A DNA stretch of 64,000 bases from Dyadobacter sp. CY312 (GCF_021390535.1 NZ_JAJUXG010000012.1:310001-374000); one strand, 5' to 3'. Shown: positions 7,235-15,700, counted from the first letter of the stretch. Program-made: numbers and translations. Notes: generated by a model not told the origin, from the sequence alone.

Positions 7235-8128
7235 TCATTTTGAGATAACAAGACTCCACTCATTTCCGCTATAAACCTTATATTTCTCGGAGAAGCTGCC
7301 CATATTGATTCCCAGTGAAAAATTGAGCAGGCTGTTGAAATAGCCCACATCGTCACCTTCTTGCACGTCTCCGAATGTATTGACATACGTTACCATACCT
7401 TCGTAAACTTTATGCTGGTCGTTAAAAACAGCAACTTTGATCTGATCCCCGGTTTTCGCTCCAAGTTTGTTGAAGGTCTGTTTGTCGATATTGGTCCAGA
7501 CATTGCCATATTGAATGTCCAGAATCGGAATGGCTCCTTTTACTTTTCCGTCAGAAAATGAAGGTTTTTGGTACGGGATGGAAACAATTTCGTTTGGTAA
7601 CTTCGGTCCTACTTTATCGAGCGTAATTACTTTTGAAGCCAGACGTGCGGCGGTGAATGCGTACACATCCCTTCCGTGAAAGGTGTATGATTCACCGGAA
7701 TTTTTTCTGCGATTGTTTGCCTCATCAATCTCTCTGACCTCCTGAATACCCAACTGTTCCGCCACCAGGGTGAGTGTTCCGTTATCTGGTGTAACGAAAT
7801 AATGGCCGGATTTGGTAAGTAACACCACCGACTTGCGGCTAGTGCCAACGCCCGGATCGACCACCGAAACGAATACAGTCCCTTTTGGCCAGTATGAAGC
7901 CGTTTGTGCCAGTCGGTAGGACGCTTCCCAAATGTTGTAGGCAGGAATTTCGTGCGTGACATCATACATTTTGATATCAGGAGAAATTCCCGCGGCTACG
8001 CCTTTCATGGCAGAAACGGCACCGTCTTTCAAACCAAAATCGGATTGGAAAACGAGGATATTATTTTGTGCCAAAACTGCACTTCCGGCGGAAAGACATA
8101 ACCAAATAACTGTAATGAGTTTTTTCAT
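7235..8128 (-). CDS. exported SAM hydroxide adenosyltransferase-like protein (DUF62 family)
   Basis: The DUF62 family hydrolyses S-adenosylmethionine to adenosine and methionine and is related to fluorinase. The family triad is present, numbered from base 8152: D99 and R106 in VVDPGVGTSRK and H159 in FHGRD. SDFGLKDG at 37-44 and PDNGTL at 122-127 are also conserved. Unusually, the protein starts with a signal peptide when read from the ATG at 8128 (MKKLITVIWLCLSAGSAVLAQ), so it should act outside the cytoplasm, where SAM is not expected. The gene lies 45 bases downstream of a CxxC lipoprotein gene on the same strand, probably one operon. The real substrate may differ from SAM. Confidence 0.88.
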   Translation of the reverse strand: MKKLITVIWLCLSAGSAVLAQNNILVFQSDFGLKDGAVSAMKGVAAGISPDIKMYDVTHEIPAYNIWEASYRLAQTASYWPKGTVFVSVVDPGVGTSRKSVVLLTKSGHYFVTPDNGTLTLVAEQLGIQEVREIDEANNRRKNSGESYTFHGRDVYAFTAARLASKVITLDKVGPKLPNEIVSIPYQKPSFSDGKVKGAIPILDIQYGNVWTNIDKQTFNKLGAKTGDQIKVAVFNDQHKVYEGMVTYVNTFGDVQEGDDVGYFNSLLNFSLGINMGSFSEKYKVYSGNEWSLVISK

Positions 8129-8173
8129 GGCAGAATAATTGATAGTCTGCAAAAAGCGGATATTGATATTCTA

Positions 8174-8773
8174 CTACTCCTTCAAAGCCTTCGCATCGAG
8201 CTTCCGGATAATCTCTTTTTTATCAAAAAGTAGTCTCCATACTGCAAACGGAGTTTCCTGATCCGGCATACACTGTTTGCAAATAGGGCTTTCGGTTGCA
8301 ACTGGTACATTGTAGACAAGTAAAGTGTCGTTCAGCAATTGCACGTTGTCACTGGCCACCGATTTTGATTTGGCGCTATACAGATAAGCTTCCAATAGCT
8401 CTCTTTCCTTGGTGTTGATTGACGGATTTTTGATATCCGCCTCTCCCAACAGTTGAATTTGAACGCCATATTCCTTTTGAATGGCATTGATAATGGCTAT
8501 TTGAGATACATCCTTGCAGATTACCCCAGCTTTTTCGGGGTGAGCGACAAGTTCCTTTTGAAGTGCTTTGCTGGTAATTTGCGAGATTTTCTTTCCCCAT
8601 TCATCCACTGTGTAAATGAGCTGGGTGTTGGTAACACGCTTAATTTGAGATGCTTTGATTTCTCTCGAAAGTTCTTTGGTATTTTCCAGGCGTTTGGACT
8701 GGCAGGCGGTTGCAAGAATAATGGCAGCGAAAGCAGAAAGTTTCACAAATCCGGATATTGAGTGTTTCATCAT
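8174..8773 (-). CDS. lipoprotein with CxxC motif, DUF3365-like
   Basis: A 199-residue protein with a lipoprotein signal: hydrophobic KLSAFAAIILATAC with the lipid-acceptor cysteine in LATAC at about residue 24. The body is helical, and near the C-terminus PICKQCMPD places a CxxC pair after a beta strand. The layout (helical sensor fold ending in a cysteine pair) resembles DUF3365/Tll0287-like periplasmic domains, which often bind heme, but the canonical heme-binding histidine is not seen. It is probably anchored in a periplasm-facing membrane. It lies just upstream of the exported DUF62 gene on the same strand. The assignment is tentative. Confidence 0.6.
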   Translation of the reverse strand: MMKHSISGFVKLSAFAAIILATACQSKRLENTKELSREIKASQIKRVTNTQLIYTVDEWGKKISQITSKALQKELVAHPEKAGVICKDVSQIAIINAIQKEYGVQIQLLGEADIKNPSINTKERELLEAYLYSAKSKSVASDNVQLLNDTLLVYNVPVATESPICKQCMPDQETPFAVWRLLFDKKEIIRKLDAKALKE

Positions 8774-8893
8774 GATGCAATATAAAGAAGGAAAACGGAA
8801 TTTAAAGGGGACTATTTCAAATCCAAAGAGGCATTTCGACTCAGGTTGAGATTCAATCGTTCGCCCTATCAGAATTCAAAACTGAATATTACG

Positions 8894-8901
8894 TATCTTT
8901 G
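8894..8901 (+). promoter_or_regulatory. candidate -7 promoter element for prfA (TATCTTTG)
   Basis: Exact match to TAnnTTTG, 27 bases before the prfA ATG at 8929. It predicts a start site near 8907 and a leader of about 22 bases. Confidence 0.55.
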
Positions 8902-8928
8902 TGCCCCAAATGACTATTGCCAAGATAT

Positions 8929-10002
8929 ATGTTAGATAAATTAGAAGCTATAAAGGAACGTTTCGAAGAGGTTTCGCAACAAATAATACAGCCTGAAATC
9001 GTTTCAGATTCTGCCCGCTATTCCAAAATAAGCAAGGAATACAAAGACCTGGGTAAGATCGTTGATAAATATACCATTTACCAAAAACTGCAAAAGGATA
9101 TTGCAGGAACCAAGGAACTGATAGATAACGAGAAGGACGAGGATTTAAGGGAAATGGCCAAGGAAGAGCTCAATGAGCTGAATCCTAAAATGGAAATTCT
9201 TGAACAGGAAATTAAGGAATTACTCATTCCAAAAGATCCGAATGATAGCAGGAACGTCATTCTCGAAATTCGTGGTGGTACAGGAGGAGATGAAGCGGCG
9301 ATTTTCGCAGGTGATTTGTTCCGTATGTATCAGCGGTTTTTTGAAAAGATGGGCTGGCGTACATCCATCATGGATTTTACCGAAGGTACAAATGGTGGTT
9401 ACAAAGAGATTATCTGCAAGGTTGAGGGGGAGGATGTATATGGCAAAATGAAATTTGAGTCGGGTGTGCATCGTGTACAGCGGGTTCCGCAGACGGAATC
9501 TCAGGGACGTATTCATACCTCTGCTGCTTCGGTAGCGGTATTGCCAGAGGCGGAAGAAGTGGATGTACAGATCAATATGGGGGATGTCAGGATTGATACA
9601 TTTATGTCGTCCGGTGCTGGGGGACAGTCGGTTAACACCACATATTCAGCTGTGCGTCTTACACACATTCCTTCGGGATTGGTGGTGAGCTGCCAGGATG
9701 AACGTTCACAGCTTAAAAATAAGGAAAGAGCTTTAAGTGTACTTCGTTCGCGTTTGTACGAAATCAAACTTAAAGAGCACAACGACTCCGTGAGTTCTCA
9801 GCGTAAGTCCATGGTAGGCAGCGGTGACCGTTCCGACAAGATCAGAACATACAACTATCCGCAGAGCCGTATCACCGATCACCGCATTGGTTACACAGTT
9901 TATAACCTTCCGGCCGTAATGGAGGGAGACATTGCCGAATTTATCGAAAGACTGCGTATTGCCGAGAATGCAGAGCGCATGCAGGAAGGAGAAGCGGTAT
10001 AA
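8929..10002 (+). CDS. prfA: peptide chain release factor 1
   Basis: Class I release factor that recognises UAA and UAG stop codons and triggers release of the finished protein at the ribosome. The 357 residues carry the peptidyl-hydrolase motif GGQ at 231-233 (SGAGGQSVN) and the RF1-type codon-recognition tripeptide PxT at 187-189 (PQT in RVPQTESQGRIHTS) instead of the RF2 SPF. The longer frame starts with TTG at 8917; the ATG at 8929 gives the expected MLDKLEAIKERFEEV. No prmC methyltransferase is adjacent. The gene is divergent from the CxxC lipoprotein gene and is preceded by a clear -7 box. Confidence 0.96.
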   Translation: MLDKLEAIKERFEEVSQQIIQPEIVSDSARYSKISKEYKDLGKIVDKYTIYQKLQKDIAGTKELIDNEKDEDLREMAKEELNELNPKMEILEQEIKELLIPKDPNDSRNVILEIRGGTGGDEAAIFAGDLFRMYQRFFEKMGWRTSIMDFTEGTNGGYKEIICKVEGEDVYGKMKFESGVHRVQRVPQTESQGRIHTSAASVAVLPEAEEVDVQINMGDVRIDTFMSSGAGGQSVNTTYSAVRLTHIPSGLVVSCQDERSQLKNKERALSVLRSRLYEIKLKEHNDSVSSQRKSMVGSGDRSDKIRTYNYPQSRITDHRIGYTVYNLPAVMEGDIAEFIERLRIAENAERMQEGEAV

Positions 10003-10033
10003 AAGCTCCACGGGTGCTGCCCATGTAAGAGAG

Positions 10034-10160
10034 ATTAAAGCCTTTCAGGCTTGCTTATAGCGATAGCAAGCCTGAAAGGCTTTAATGTGAATAGCCCCGG
10101 ATACATTCCGGGGAATTAATAAATGTCTGCCCCGCCAATCAACCCAGAAAGGGTTGAACA
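10034..10160. repeat. cluster of three hairpins, second REP-like family
   Basis: A perfect 21-bp stem at 10034-10054 with 10066-10086 (ATTAAAGCC.../...GGCTTTAAT), then CCCCGGA/TCCGGGG and AACCC/GGGTT palindromes within the next 75 bases. The first hairpin can terminate prfA transcription. The closely packed smaller palindromes look like an intergenic REP-type mosaic. The sequence differs from the repeats at 4465-5160. Confidence 0.7.
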
Positions 10161-10164
10161 TAGA

Positions 10165-10713
10165 TTATTTCGCAGGATACAACCCTGGATAAGTCTTTGC
10201 TTTGTAAGTCTCAAATGCTTCCTTTTTGTGATAATTTTCACCAATAAAAGTAATCACCTCATGAAACTCTTTGGCTTTCATATAACCCGGTAGCGGCTGA
10301 ATCATCTGAAATGTATCGTCCAGAAATACGGTTGTCGGGTAACTGGGTTGGTTGTTGGTCAATGCGAGAGCAAGATCATGCGTACGACCCTGCGAGGTGA
10401 ATTTTTTGTCACCCAATGTAATGGCGCCTTTTTGCTCGGCATCCAGTTTTACCGCGTAGTATTTTTTATTGATATACTCTACCACAGCCTTATTCTTGAA
10501 GGTTTCCCGATCCATTACCTTGCACCAGCCGCACCAGTCGGTGTATACATCTATCAGAATCTTTCTCGGTTCTTTTTGCATTTTGGCATAAGCTTCTTCA
10601 ATAGTAAGCCACTTAATACCTTCATCTGCACGTTTTTCAGAACCGGAAGTAAAACCTGTGAGCGTTGCCAGTGTTACACAGAAAATAATAAAAGCGGAGA
10701 ATCGATTTTTCAT
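10165..10713 (-). CDS. exported thioredoxin-fold protein (CGWC)
   Basis: A 182-residue thioredoxin-like protein with a signal peptide (MKNRFSAFIIFCVTLATLTGFTSG). The redox motif C61-G-W-C64 lies in VYTDWCGWCKVMDRETF, and the cis-proline loop is SYPTTVFLDD at about 125-134. This arrangement resembles the DUF255/YyaL-type and DsbD-gamma-like thioredoxin domains that reduce or form disulfides in the periplasm. The C-terminal 40 residues are helical. It stands alone, divergent from the glyoxalase-like gene, with the hairpin cluster downstream. The partner protein is unknown. Confidence 0.85.
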   Translation of the reverse strand: MKNRFSAFIIFCVTLATLTGFTSGSEKRADEGIKWLTIEEAYAKMQKEPRKILIDVYTDWCGWCKVMDRETFKNKAVVEYINKKYYAVKLDAEQKGAITLGDKKFTSQGRTHDLALALTNNQPSYPTTVFLDDTFQMIQPLPGYMKAKEFHEVITFIGENYHKKEAFETYKAKTYPGLYPAK

Positions 10714-10766
10714 GCTGTTTTTCTTTATTTGCTTAACAAATATGAAAAGAAAATAATTTTAAAGCC

Positions 10767-11144
10767 ATGAAAGTCAGTCAGGTTATTCCAATATTGAGAA
10801 TTTTTGATGAAGCGAAAGCACTTGAATTTTATGTAGGCTGGCTGGGTTTCACCATCGACTGGACACATCGATTCGACGACAATGCACCGCTTTACATGCA
10901 AATTTCGCTGAATGGCATTGTGTTACACCTATCTGAACATCATGGAGATTCTACGCCCGGAGCCAAAGTATTTATCGAATGTGAAGGCGTACGAGAATTT
11001 CATAAGGAGCTCAACGAAAAGCAGTATAAATACAATCGACCCGGATTGCAGACAGAACCGTGGGATTCAATTTCGGTTACCGTAGTAGATCCATTTATGA
11101 ACCGGCTGGTTTTCAATGAAAGGCTTCATACGGATACGGAATAA
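10767..11144 (+). CDS. glyoxalase/bleomycin-resistance superfamily protein
   Basis: A 125-residue vicinal-oxygen-chelate protein, close in pattern to the bleomycin-binding Ble group: VIPILRIFDEAKALEFYVGWLGFTIDW at the start and VLHLSEHHGDSTPGA in the middle. Family members form dimers whose beta sheets bind a metal or sequester a drug. The histidines in LSEHHGD and the C-terminal VFNER give partial metal-site support, but binding without catalysis is equally possible. The stop is only 4 bases from the end of the convergent DMT transporter gene, so the two messages must overlap at their 3' ends. Confidence 0.82.
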   Translation: MKVSQVIPILRIFDEAKALEFYVGWLGFTIDWTHRFDDNAPLYMQISLNGIVLHLSEHHGDSTPGAKVFIECEGVREFHKELNEKQYKYNRPGLQTEPWDSISVTVVDPFMNRLVFNERLHTDTE

Positions 11145-11147
11145 AAC

Positions 11148-12089
11148 TCAGGATTTATCCTCCAATGGTGTTTTACTCTTTGCCAGAGAAACCAGAACCC
11201 CGCCCAATACAATCAACACCATGCCGCTTAGCATGGAAAGGGAAGGGATGGCTTCTCCCATAAAGAATCCGATGAGGGTGGAAAACAGTATGTTGGAATA
11301 ACCAACTGTGGCGACACGGCCAGCTTTGTCGTAGGTGAATGACTGTGTCAGCATTTTTTGGCCTAACAATGCCGTTAAACCCAGAGCCAGAAAAGCCAGC
11401 CAATGCCAGATATTTTCCGGCCACCGGAAGGTCCCGATCAGAAAATCCAGTCCTTCGATCGGATAATAAGTTCCTACCAGCATCGACAAAACAGGCATCA
11501 CAATTCCGCTCAACATAAATGAAAGAATGATAGCGCGGGAATCATAAACCCAACCAAGTTGCCTGATGGATAAATAGGAAACGGCAGTAAGCACTGCATT
11601 GCCCAGACCAAGCACATTATCGCGCCAGGAAAGTGAAAGGTCCGGACGGAACACGAGCAGAATTCCCGCAAAACCAATAAATATCGCTGCCCATTCTTTT
11701 TGATTTAATGTTTCGCCAATTACGAGCCAGGAAAATAATGCAAGAAAAATGGGGTAGGTGTATTGATACGTAGAAGCGCGCCCCAATCCTAATGTCTGGA
11801 TTGCATAAAAAAGCAGGTACAACGATAGTGTTCCTACAACACCCCGAAAAATAAGCAGTCCAAGTTTTCCTCCACCTTTTTGTTCAAACGGACGCTTCCA
11901 TATACTTGAAAGAATAAATACAACACCAACAATATTCCGGAAGAAAACGAGCTGTACGATGTGAAATTCCTTGCCGATATGTTTGGAGATTGCGGAAGTC
12001 AGCGAGAAGAAAAACGCTGCTCCGAGCATGAGCAGGATACCTTTTTGGGATTCGGGGAAAGCTATTCGGTTGGAGACAGGCGTGATCAA
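11148..12089 (-). CDS. DMT superfamily transporter with two EamA domains
   Basis: A 313-residue inner-membrane protein with about ten hydrophobic helices arranged as two EamA repeats (about 15-145 and 155-305). GETLNQKEWAAIFIGFAGILLV at the end of the first repeat is typical. Family members export amino acids, nucleotides or other metabolites, and the substrate cannot be told from sequence. The C-terminus is a short polar tail. The gene ends 4 bases from the convergent glyoxalase gene and starts upstream of the cobalamin riboswitch, transcribed away from it. Confidence 0.87.
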   Translation of the reverse strand: MITPVSNRIAFPESQKGILLMLGAAFFFSLTSAISKHIGKEFHIVQLVFFRNIVGVVFILSSIWKRPFEQKGGGKLGLLIFRGVVGTLSLYLLFYAIQTLGLGRASTYQYTYPIFLALFSWLVIGETLNQKEWAAIFIGFAGILLVFRPDLSLSWRDNVLGLGNAVLTAVSYLSIRQLGWVYDSRAIILSFMLSGIVMPVLSMLVGTYYPIEGLDFLIGTFRWPENIWHWLAFLALGLTALLGQKMLTQSFTYDKAGRVATVGYSNILFSTLIGFFMGEAIPSLSMLSGMVLIVLGGVLVSLAKSKTPLEDKS

Positions 12090-12188
12090 AGCTGCAAAAT
12101 TTTAACAAAGATAGGGATTTAGGAGCAGAGGGTGGCGGGCTTGGGGTGTGGGGAACTGCGGCCGTAAAGAAATCAGGTTAATATTCAT

Positions 12189-12196
12189 TACTTTTG
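12189..12196 (+). promoter_or_regulatory. candidate -7 promoter element of the B12 uptake operon (TACTTTTG)
   Basis: Matches TAnnTTTG and lies just before the first conserved bases of the cobalamin riboswitch. A transcript starting about six bases later would begin exactly with the aptamer. Confidence 0.55.
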
Positions 12197-12199
12197 TGA

Positions 12200-12484
12200 C
12201 GTTTTGGCGCCATGCTCCGGCTCAGTCCGGGGAATTGGCTTAATAGGGAATTTCGTTAAAAGCGAGAGCTGTCCCCGCAACTGTAAGTCCGTAAAAGGAT
12301 GATCCATACTTCAATAGCCACTGGGTTATAATGATAGAATGAGTGAATTTTGAATGATAGAATAAGCCGCTTGCGATGCGTCATAGCTCGGGCGACCCAG
12401 TCTATCATTCTATCATTAAATCATTCAAAATTATGTACCCGGGAAGGCCCAGGATCATAGGACGAAGCCAGGAGACCTGCCAGA
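12200..12484 (+). ncRNA. cobalamin (AdoCbl) riboswitch with large peripheral insertion
   Basis: The conserved core is clear: AGGGAA at about 12245, GAGCTGTCCCCGCAACTGTAA at 12265-12285, CCACTGG at 12318-12324, GGGAAGG at 12441-12447 and the B12 box GCCAGGAGACCTGCC at 12467-12481. When cobalamin is plentiful such elements shut down uptake genes. The B12 box ends only six bases before the btuB start codon, which suggests control by hiding the translation start. The loop between CCACTGG and GGGAAGG, normally a few bases, holds roughly 115 bases of AT-rich inverted repeats. Confidence 0.95.
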
Positions 12485-12487
12485 AAA

Positions 12488-14500
12488 ATGCAAAGCAATC
12501 GGTTTTCGGAGGAAATACCATGCAGCAATCTTAAAAGTTGTCCATGTATATTATTCGTTGTGTTTAAAAGCTGCCGCGTTTGTCTGTTTGTCATGACAGC
12601 GATAGGATTTTCCATACCCGGAAAACTGATCGCTCAGAAAGATACAATCCAGCTTGCGCCCGTTGTTGTTAAGGGATTTGTACCCGAACGGTTTATGAGT
12701 GGTCTGAAAGTTCAGAAAATTGATTCTGTGACAATGAGCCAGTTTAGGTTTCAGAATCTTGCAGATTTGCTTTTGTACAACACAGCCATTGCTTTTAAAA
12801 ACTATGGTCCGGGACAGTTGAGCACGGTTTCATTTCGAGGCACTTCGGCCAATCATACCGCTGTTTTGTGGAATGGTTTAAATATAAATTCCCCCACGCT
12901 GGGACAATCCGATTTTTCTACCATACCCGTGGCTGGTTTCGATCAGGTATCCGTTCAGTATGGATCTGCGGCGAGTATTGTAGGGACGGATGCTGTTGGG
13001 GGGAGCATTTTATTAAATAGTGTTGCACCTGCTCATGGTCTGAACGTAGCCATTGGCAGACAACAGGAAAGTTTTAATAACAGTCAAACCCAAGCCGTTG
13101 CGCAATATGGAACATCGTTGAGCGAAAATTGGGGCTTATCAGGTAAAACCTCTGCCTATTACGGCAGCATGAAAAATCGATTCCCGGATAGTACCCGTCG
13201 CGATGCCCGTCTGCTACCTTCCGAAAGTTTTCAGAAGGGATTGGTTCAGGATCTTTTTTTCAAGTCAAAAAACAATCATGAGATTTCTGCACATGTGTGG
13301 CTCACAAGTAACGAACTCACTCTGAACCCACGCAATTTGGCAGGTAGAGAGCTCACGCAGACCGAGGCTTACAGGACGATGCTGCGGTATCAATGGAAAG
13401 ATTTCTCTGTGCGCACATCCTGGGTGCGGGATATTCTGGATTATGCCACGGGAGATTATTCGACACTTGACCATGCCGTTACGGATAAACTTGCAGGCAG
13501 AGTAGAAAAGGATTTTCACTGGAATGTTGGCTCAGTAGGTAGTATTCAGGTGAAAGCAGGAGGAGATTGGACTCATTTCCGGACGCGGGTTACAGGTTAT
13601 GAAAAACCGGAGATTACGGAAAACAGGGGAGACCTGTTTTTGCTCACCCGCTGGCAGTCGATGTCGGGACTACTGGTTTCGGCGAATTTGCGCCAGGCAT
13701 TTGTCACCAGATATCAGCCACCTTTCACGCCCTCGCTTGGAGTGGAATATCCGTTGATCAGGAGGGTGAATTATAACCTTAAAATAATGGGATCGGTGGC
13801 GAGAAGTTATCGTGTGCCGACACTGAACGAGAGGTATTGGAAGGTACTAGGTACTCCGGACATCAAACCGGAAAGTGGTTTTAACAAAGAAATTGGTATA
13901 GAACAGCGTTTTGCACTTAACCAAAGCCACTCATTTACAGCATCTCTGACAGGTTATCACAACCGAATTAAAAACTGGACTTACTGGAATCCTGGACAAA
14001 GTTTTAAAGTAGAAAATTTGCAGGAAGTATTGGCAAGAGGCTTAGAGGCGCAAGGCGGATGGAACGGCACCTTTGGTGTTTTTAAAACAGGAGCGAGGGC
14101 AGGTTATACTTACACACGCAGTTCGCAGGAAAAAGTTTACGACGCTTATGCTGTGGATATTATTGGTAAACAGCTGACATACGTGCCTGTTCATTCTGGT
14201 AATCTTAATGCTTTTGTATCCTATCAAAAAGTGCGGTTGTCTTGTCAGGTATTGGGTGTAAGCAGGAGATTTACCAGAACCGATAATTCCCTTTTTCTGG
14301 AAGGTTATGCGTTGACAAACCTGCTTGCTGAAACCACTCTGGATTGGAACAAAACACAAGTACGCATTCAGGGGCAAGTCAATAACATTGGAAATACTTT
14401 TTACCTGAATGTTCGCAACAACGCCATGCCGGGAAGAAGTTTTGCCGTTAATTTGCTATTTAGTTACAAGTCCCAGAGCAAGAACGTACAGGAAAATTAA
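12488..14500 (+). CDS. btuB: TonB-dependent cobalamin receptor, BtuB-like
   Basis: An outer-membrane beta-barrel that imports vitamin B12 using energy passed on by TonB. After a signal segment ending near GKLIAQ comes a plug domain (about 65-180) with SVSFRGTSANHTAVLWNGLNINSPTLGQSDFSTIP, followed by a 22-strand barrel ending in AVNLLFSYK with the usual aromatic pattern. The short barrel (670 residues) fits BtuB more than SusC. The cobalamin riboswitch directly upstream and the BtuG-like gene downstream fix the substrate class. The N-terminus before the hydrophobic core is long and cysteine-rich; an internal ATG at 12593 is less likely because the first ATG follows the B12 box. Confidence 0.93.
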   Translation: MQSNRFSEEIPCSNLKSCPCILFVVFKSCRVCLFVMTAIGFSIPGKLIAQKDTIQLAPVVVKGFVPERFMSGLKVQKIDSVTMSQFRFQNLADLLLYNTAIAFKNYGPGQLSTVSFRGTSANHTAVLWNGLNINSPTLGQSDFSTIPVAGFDQVSVQYGSAASIVGTDAVGGSILLNSVAPAHGLNVAIGRQQESFNNSQTQAVAQYGTSLSENWGLSGKTSAYYGSMKNRFPDSTRRDARLLPSESFQKGLVQDLFFKSKNNHEISAHVWLTSNELTLNPRNLAGRELTQTEAYRTMLRYQWKDFSVRTSWVRDILDYATGDYSTLDHAVTDKLAGRVEKDFHWNVGSVGSIQVKAGGDWTHFRTRVTGYEKPEITENRGDLFLLTRWQSMSGLLVSANLRQAFVTRYQPPFTPSLGVEYPLIRRVNYNLKIMGSVARSYRVPTLNERYWKVLGTPDIKPESGFNKEIGIEQRFALNQSHSFTASLTGYHNRIKNWTYWNPGQSFKVENLQEVLARGLEAQGGWNGTFGVFKTGARAGYTYTRSSQEKVYDAYAVDIIGKQLTYVPVHSGNLNAFVSYQKVRLSCQVLGVSRRFTRTDNSLFLEGYALTNLLAETTLDWNKTQVRIQGQVNNIGNTFYLNVRNNAMPGRSFAVNLLFSYKSQSKNVQEN

Positions 14501-14526
14501 AACATCAAAACGCTTTAACAACGACA

Positions 14527-14546
14527 ATCCGGGTTAGTAACCGGAT
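14527..14546 (+). promoter_or_regulatory. small hairpin between btuB and btuG
   Basis: ATCCGG/CCGGAT with an inner TT/AA pair forms an imperfect 8-bp hairpin in the 64-base gap. It could be a processing or attenuation site within the operon. A TAAATTTG box follows at 14554-14561, three bases before the btuG ATG, and may give btuG its own promoter. Confidence 0.35.
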
Positions 14547-14564
14547 GAATCACTAAATTTGAAT

Positions 14565-15638
14565 ATGAAAATGAAAAAACAACTTACCCAGGGGATTTTA
14601 GCCGCATCTTTATCCATAATAGCATGGTCGTGTAACCAGAGCGATCCAAAGCCAAAAGGCAGTTATACTGATGGCGTTTTTGTAACGACAATGGGCAACT
14701 GGTCTGATAATAACGGAAGTTTATCATTCTTTAACCGTGAGCAGAGAGAAGGGGATATCGACGTTTATGCAACAGTTAATGGTGGAAGCCTTAAAGGTGG
14801 TGTGCAGGGTTACGCAGTGCTAAATGGAACTGGTGCTATCGCCGTTGACAATAATGCCGCTGGTCAGGATAAGGTGGAAATTGTAGATGCCAATACTTTG
14901 GAGAAAATAGCTACAATAGGTGCTCCTGATATTGAAAACCCAATAAGAGTAGCTTTCGCAAGTGCTTCGAAATTATACGTTTCATGTTGGGGATCAGATG
15001 TTTCCAATTATTCAACAGGGTACGTGGCTGTTATTGATTTGGCAACCAATAAGGTTACGAAAAAGATAAACATTGCCAAGGGGCCTGAAAATTTGCTTAT
15101 TGATGGTGGTAAGCTGTATATAGGAACGACCTCTTTCACAAATGGGAAAAACCTTACTGTGATTGATATTACTACGGATGAAATCATTAGGACGGTCGCC
15201 TTTGATGCAGCTCCAACGCCAATTGGAATAGATGCTAATGGCAAACTTTGGGTTGGATCAGGAATTGGAATTTCGAAAGTGAGCACGGATACGTATGCAA
15301 AAGGAACACTTTACGCAGGAGCGGATCAGGCGAAATTAGCCTCGAATTTTACTTTCAGTCTGGATCGCAGGACAATTTATTTTGTGCTGACATCTGATTT
15401 TAGCCAAAAGGGTAAAACCTATAAAGTAGGAATTGACGATTCGCAGATTAATGTAACAACTCCTTTTATCGACCGACTTTTTACCGGGTTGGCTGTTGAT
15501 CCAAAACAAGGATTAATTTATGCGGGAGTTACTCCTTCATTCGTACAATCGGGCTACGCTGTTCGCTACCGTACCGATGGCTCTGTTATAGATTCAGTAA
15601 AAGTAGGTGCGAATCCAACTGGATTTGTTTTCCGTTAA
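14565..15638 (+). CDS. btuG: BtuG-like surface lipoprotein, seven-bladed beta-propeller (DUF5074/YncE-like)
   Basis: A 357-residue lipoprotein; the lipid-acceptor cysteine is in SIIAWSC. The body is built of repeated NVEIVD/VAVIDLATNKV-type blades as in YncE-like propellers. In Bacteroides the surface protein BtuG has this fold, binds cobalamin very tightly and caps the BtuB receptor. The gene follows btuB by 64 bases under the same riboswitch, so the same role is inferred here. The longer frame begins with TTG at 14559; the ATG at 14565 gives a better signal (MKMKKQLTQGILAAS). A strong terminator follows. Direct evidence for cobalamin binding is lacking. Confidence 0.85.
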   Translation: MKMKKQLTQGILAASLSIIAWSCNQSDPKPKGSYTDGVFVTTMGNWSDNNGSLSFFNREQREGDIDVYATVNGGSLKGGVQGYAVLNGTGAIAVDNNAAGQDKVEIVDANTLEKIATIGAPDIENPIRVAFASASKLYVSCWGSDVSNYSTGYVAVIDLATNKVTKKINIAKGPENLLIDGGKLYIGTTSFTNGKNLTVIDITTDEIIRTVAFDAAPTPIGIDANGKLWVGSGIGISKVSTDTYAKGTLYAGADQAKLASNFTFSLDRRTIYFVLTSDFSQKGKTYKVGIDDSQINVTTPFIDRLFTGLAVDPKQGLIYAGVTPSFVQSGYAVRYRTDGSVIDSVKVGANPTGFVFR

Positions 15639-15659
15639 AAATCAAAAAATATAAAAAGG

Positions 15660-15696
15660 CGATCCGTCAGACATGTTCCGGCGGATCGTTTTTTTT
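15660..15696 (+). terminator. intrinsic terminator of the B12 uptake operon
   Basis: CGATCCG at 15660-15666 pairs with CGGATCG at 15682-15688, followed by eight T residues. This is a classic rho-independent terminator 22 bases after the btuG stop. Confidence 0.9.
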
Positions 15697-15700
15697 GATC

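Noticed and set aside
7235-8128. Fluorinase or chlorinase activity of the DUF62 protein
   Set aside because: The hydrolase-type triad is present, and no halogen-specific insertion was recognised.
8917-8928. Extending prfA to the TTG at 8917
   Set aside because: RF1 proteins begin at MLDKL; the TTG adds four residues not found in the family, and the ATG fits the candidate promoter.
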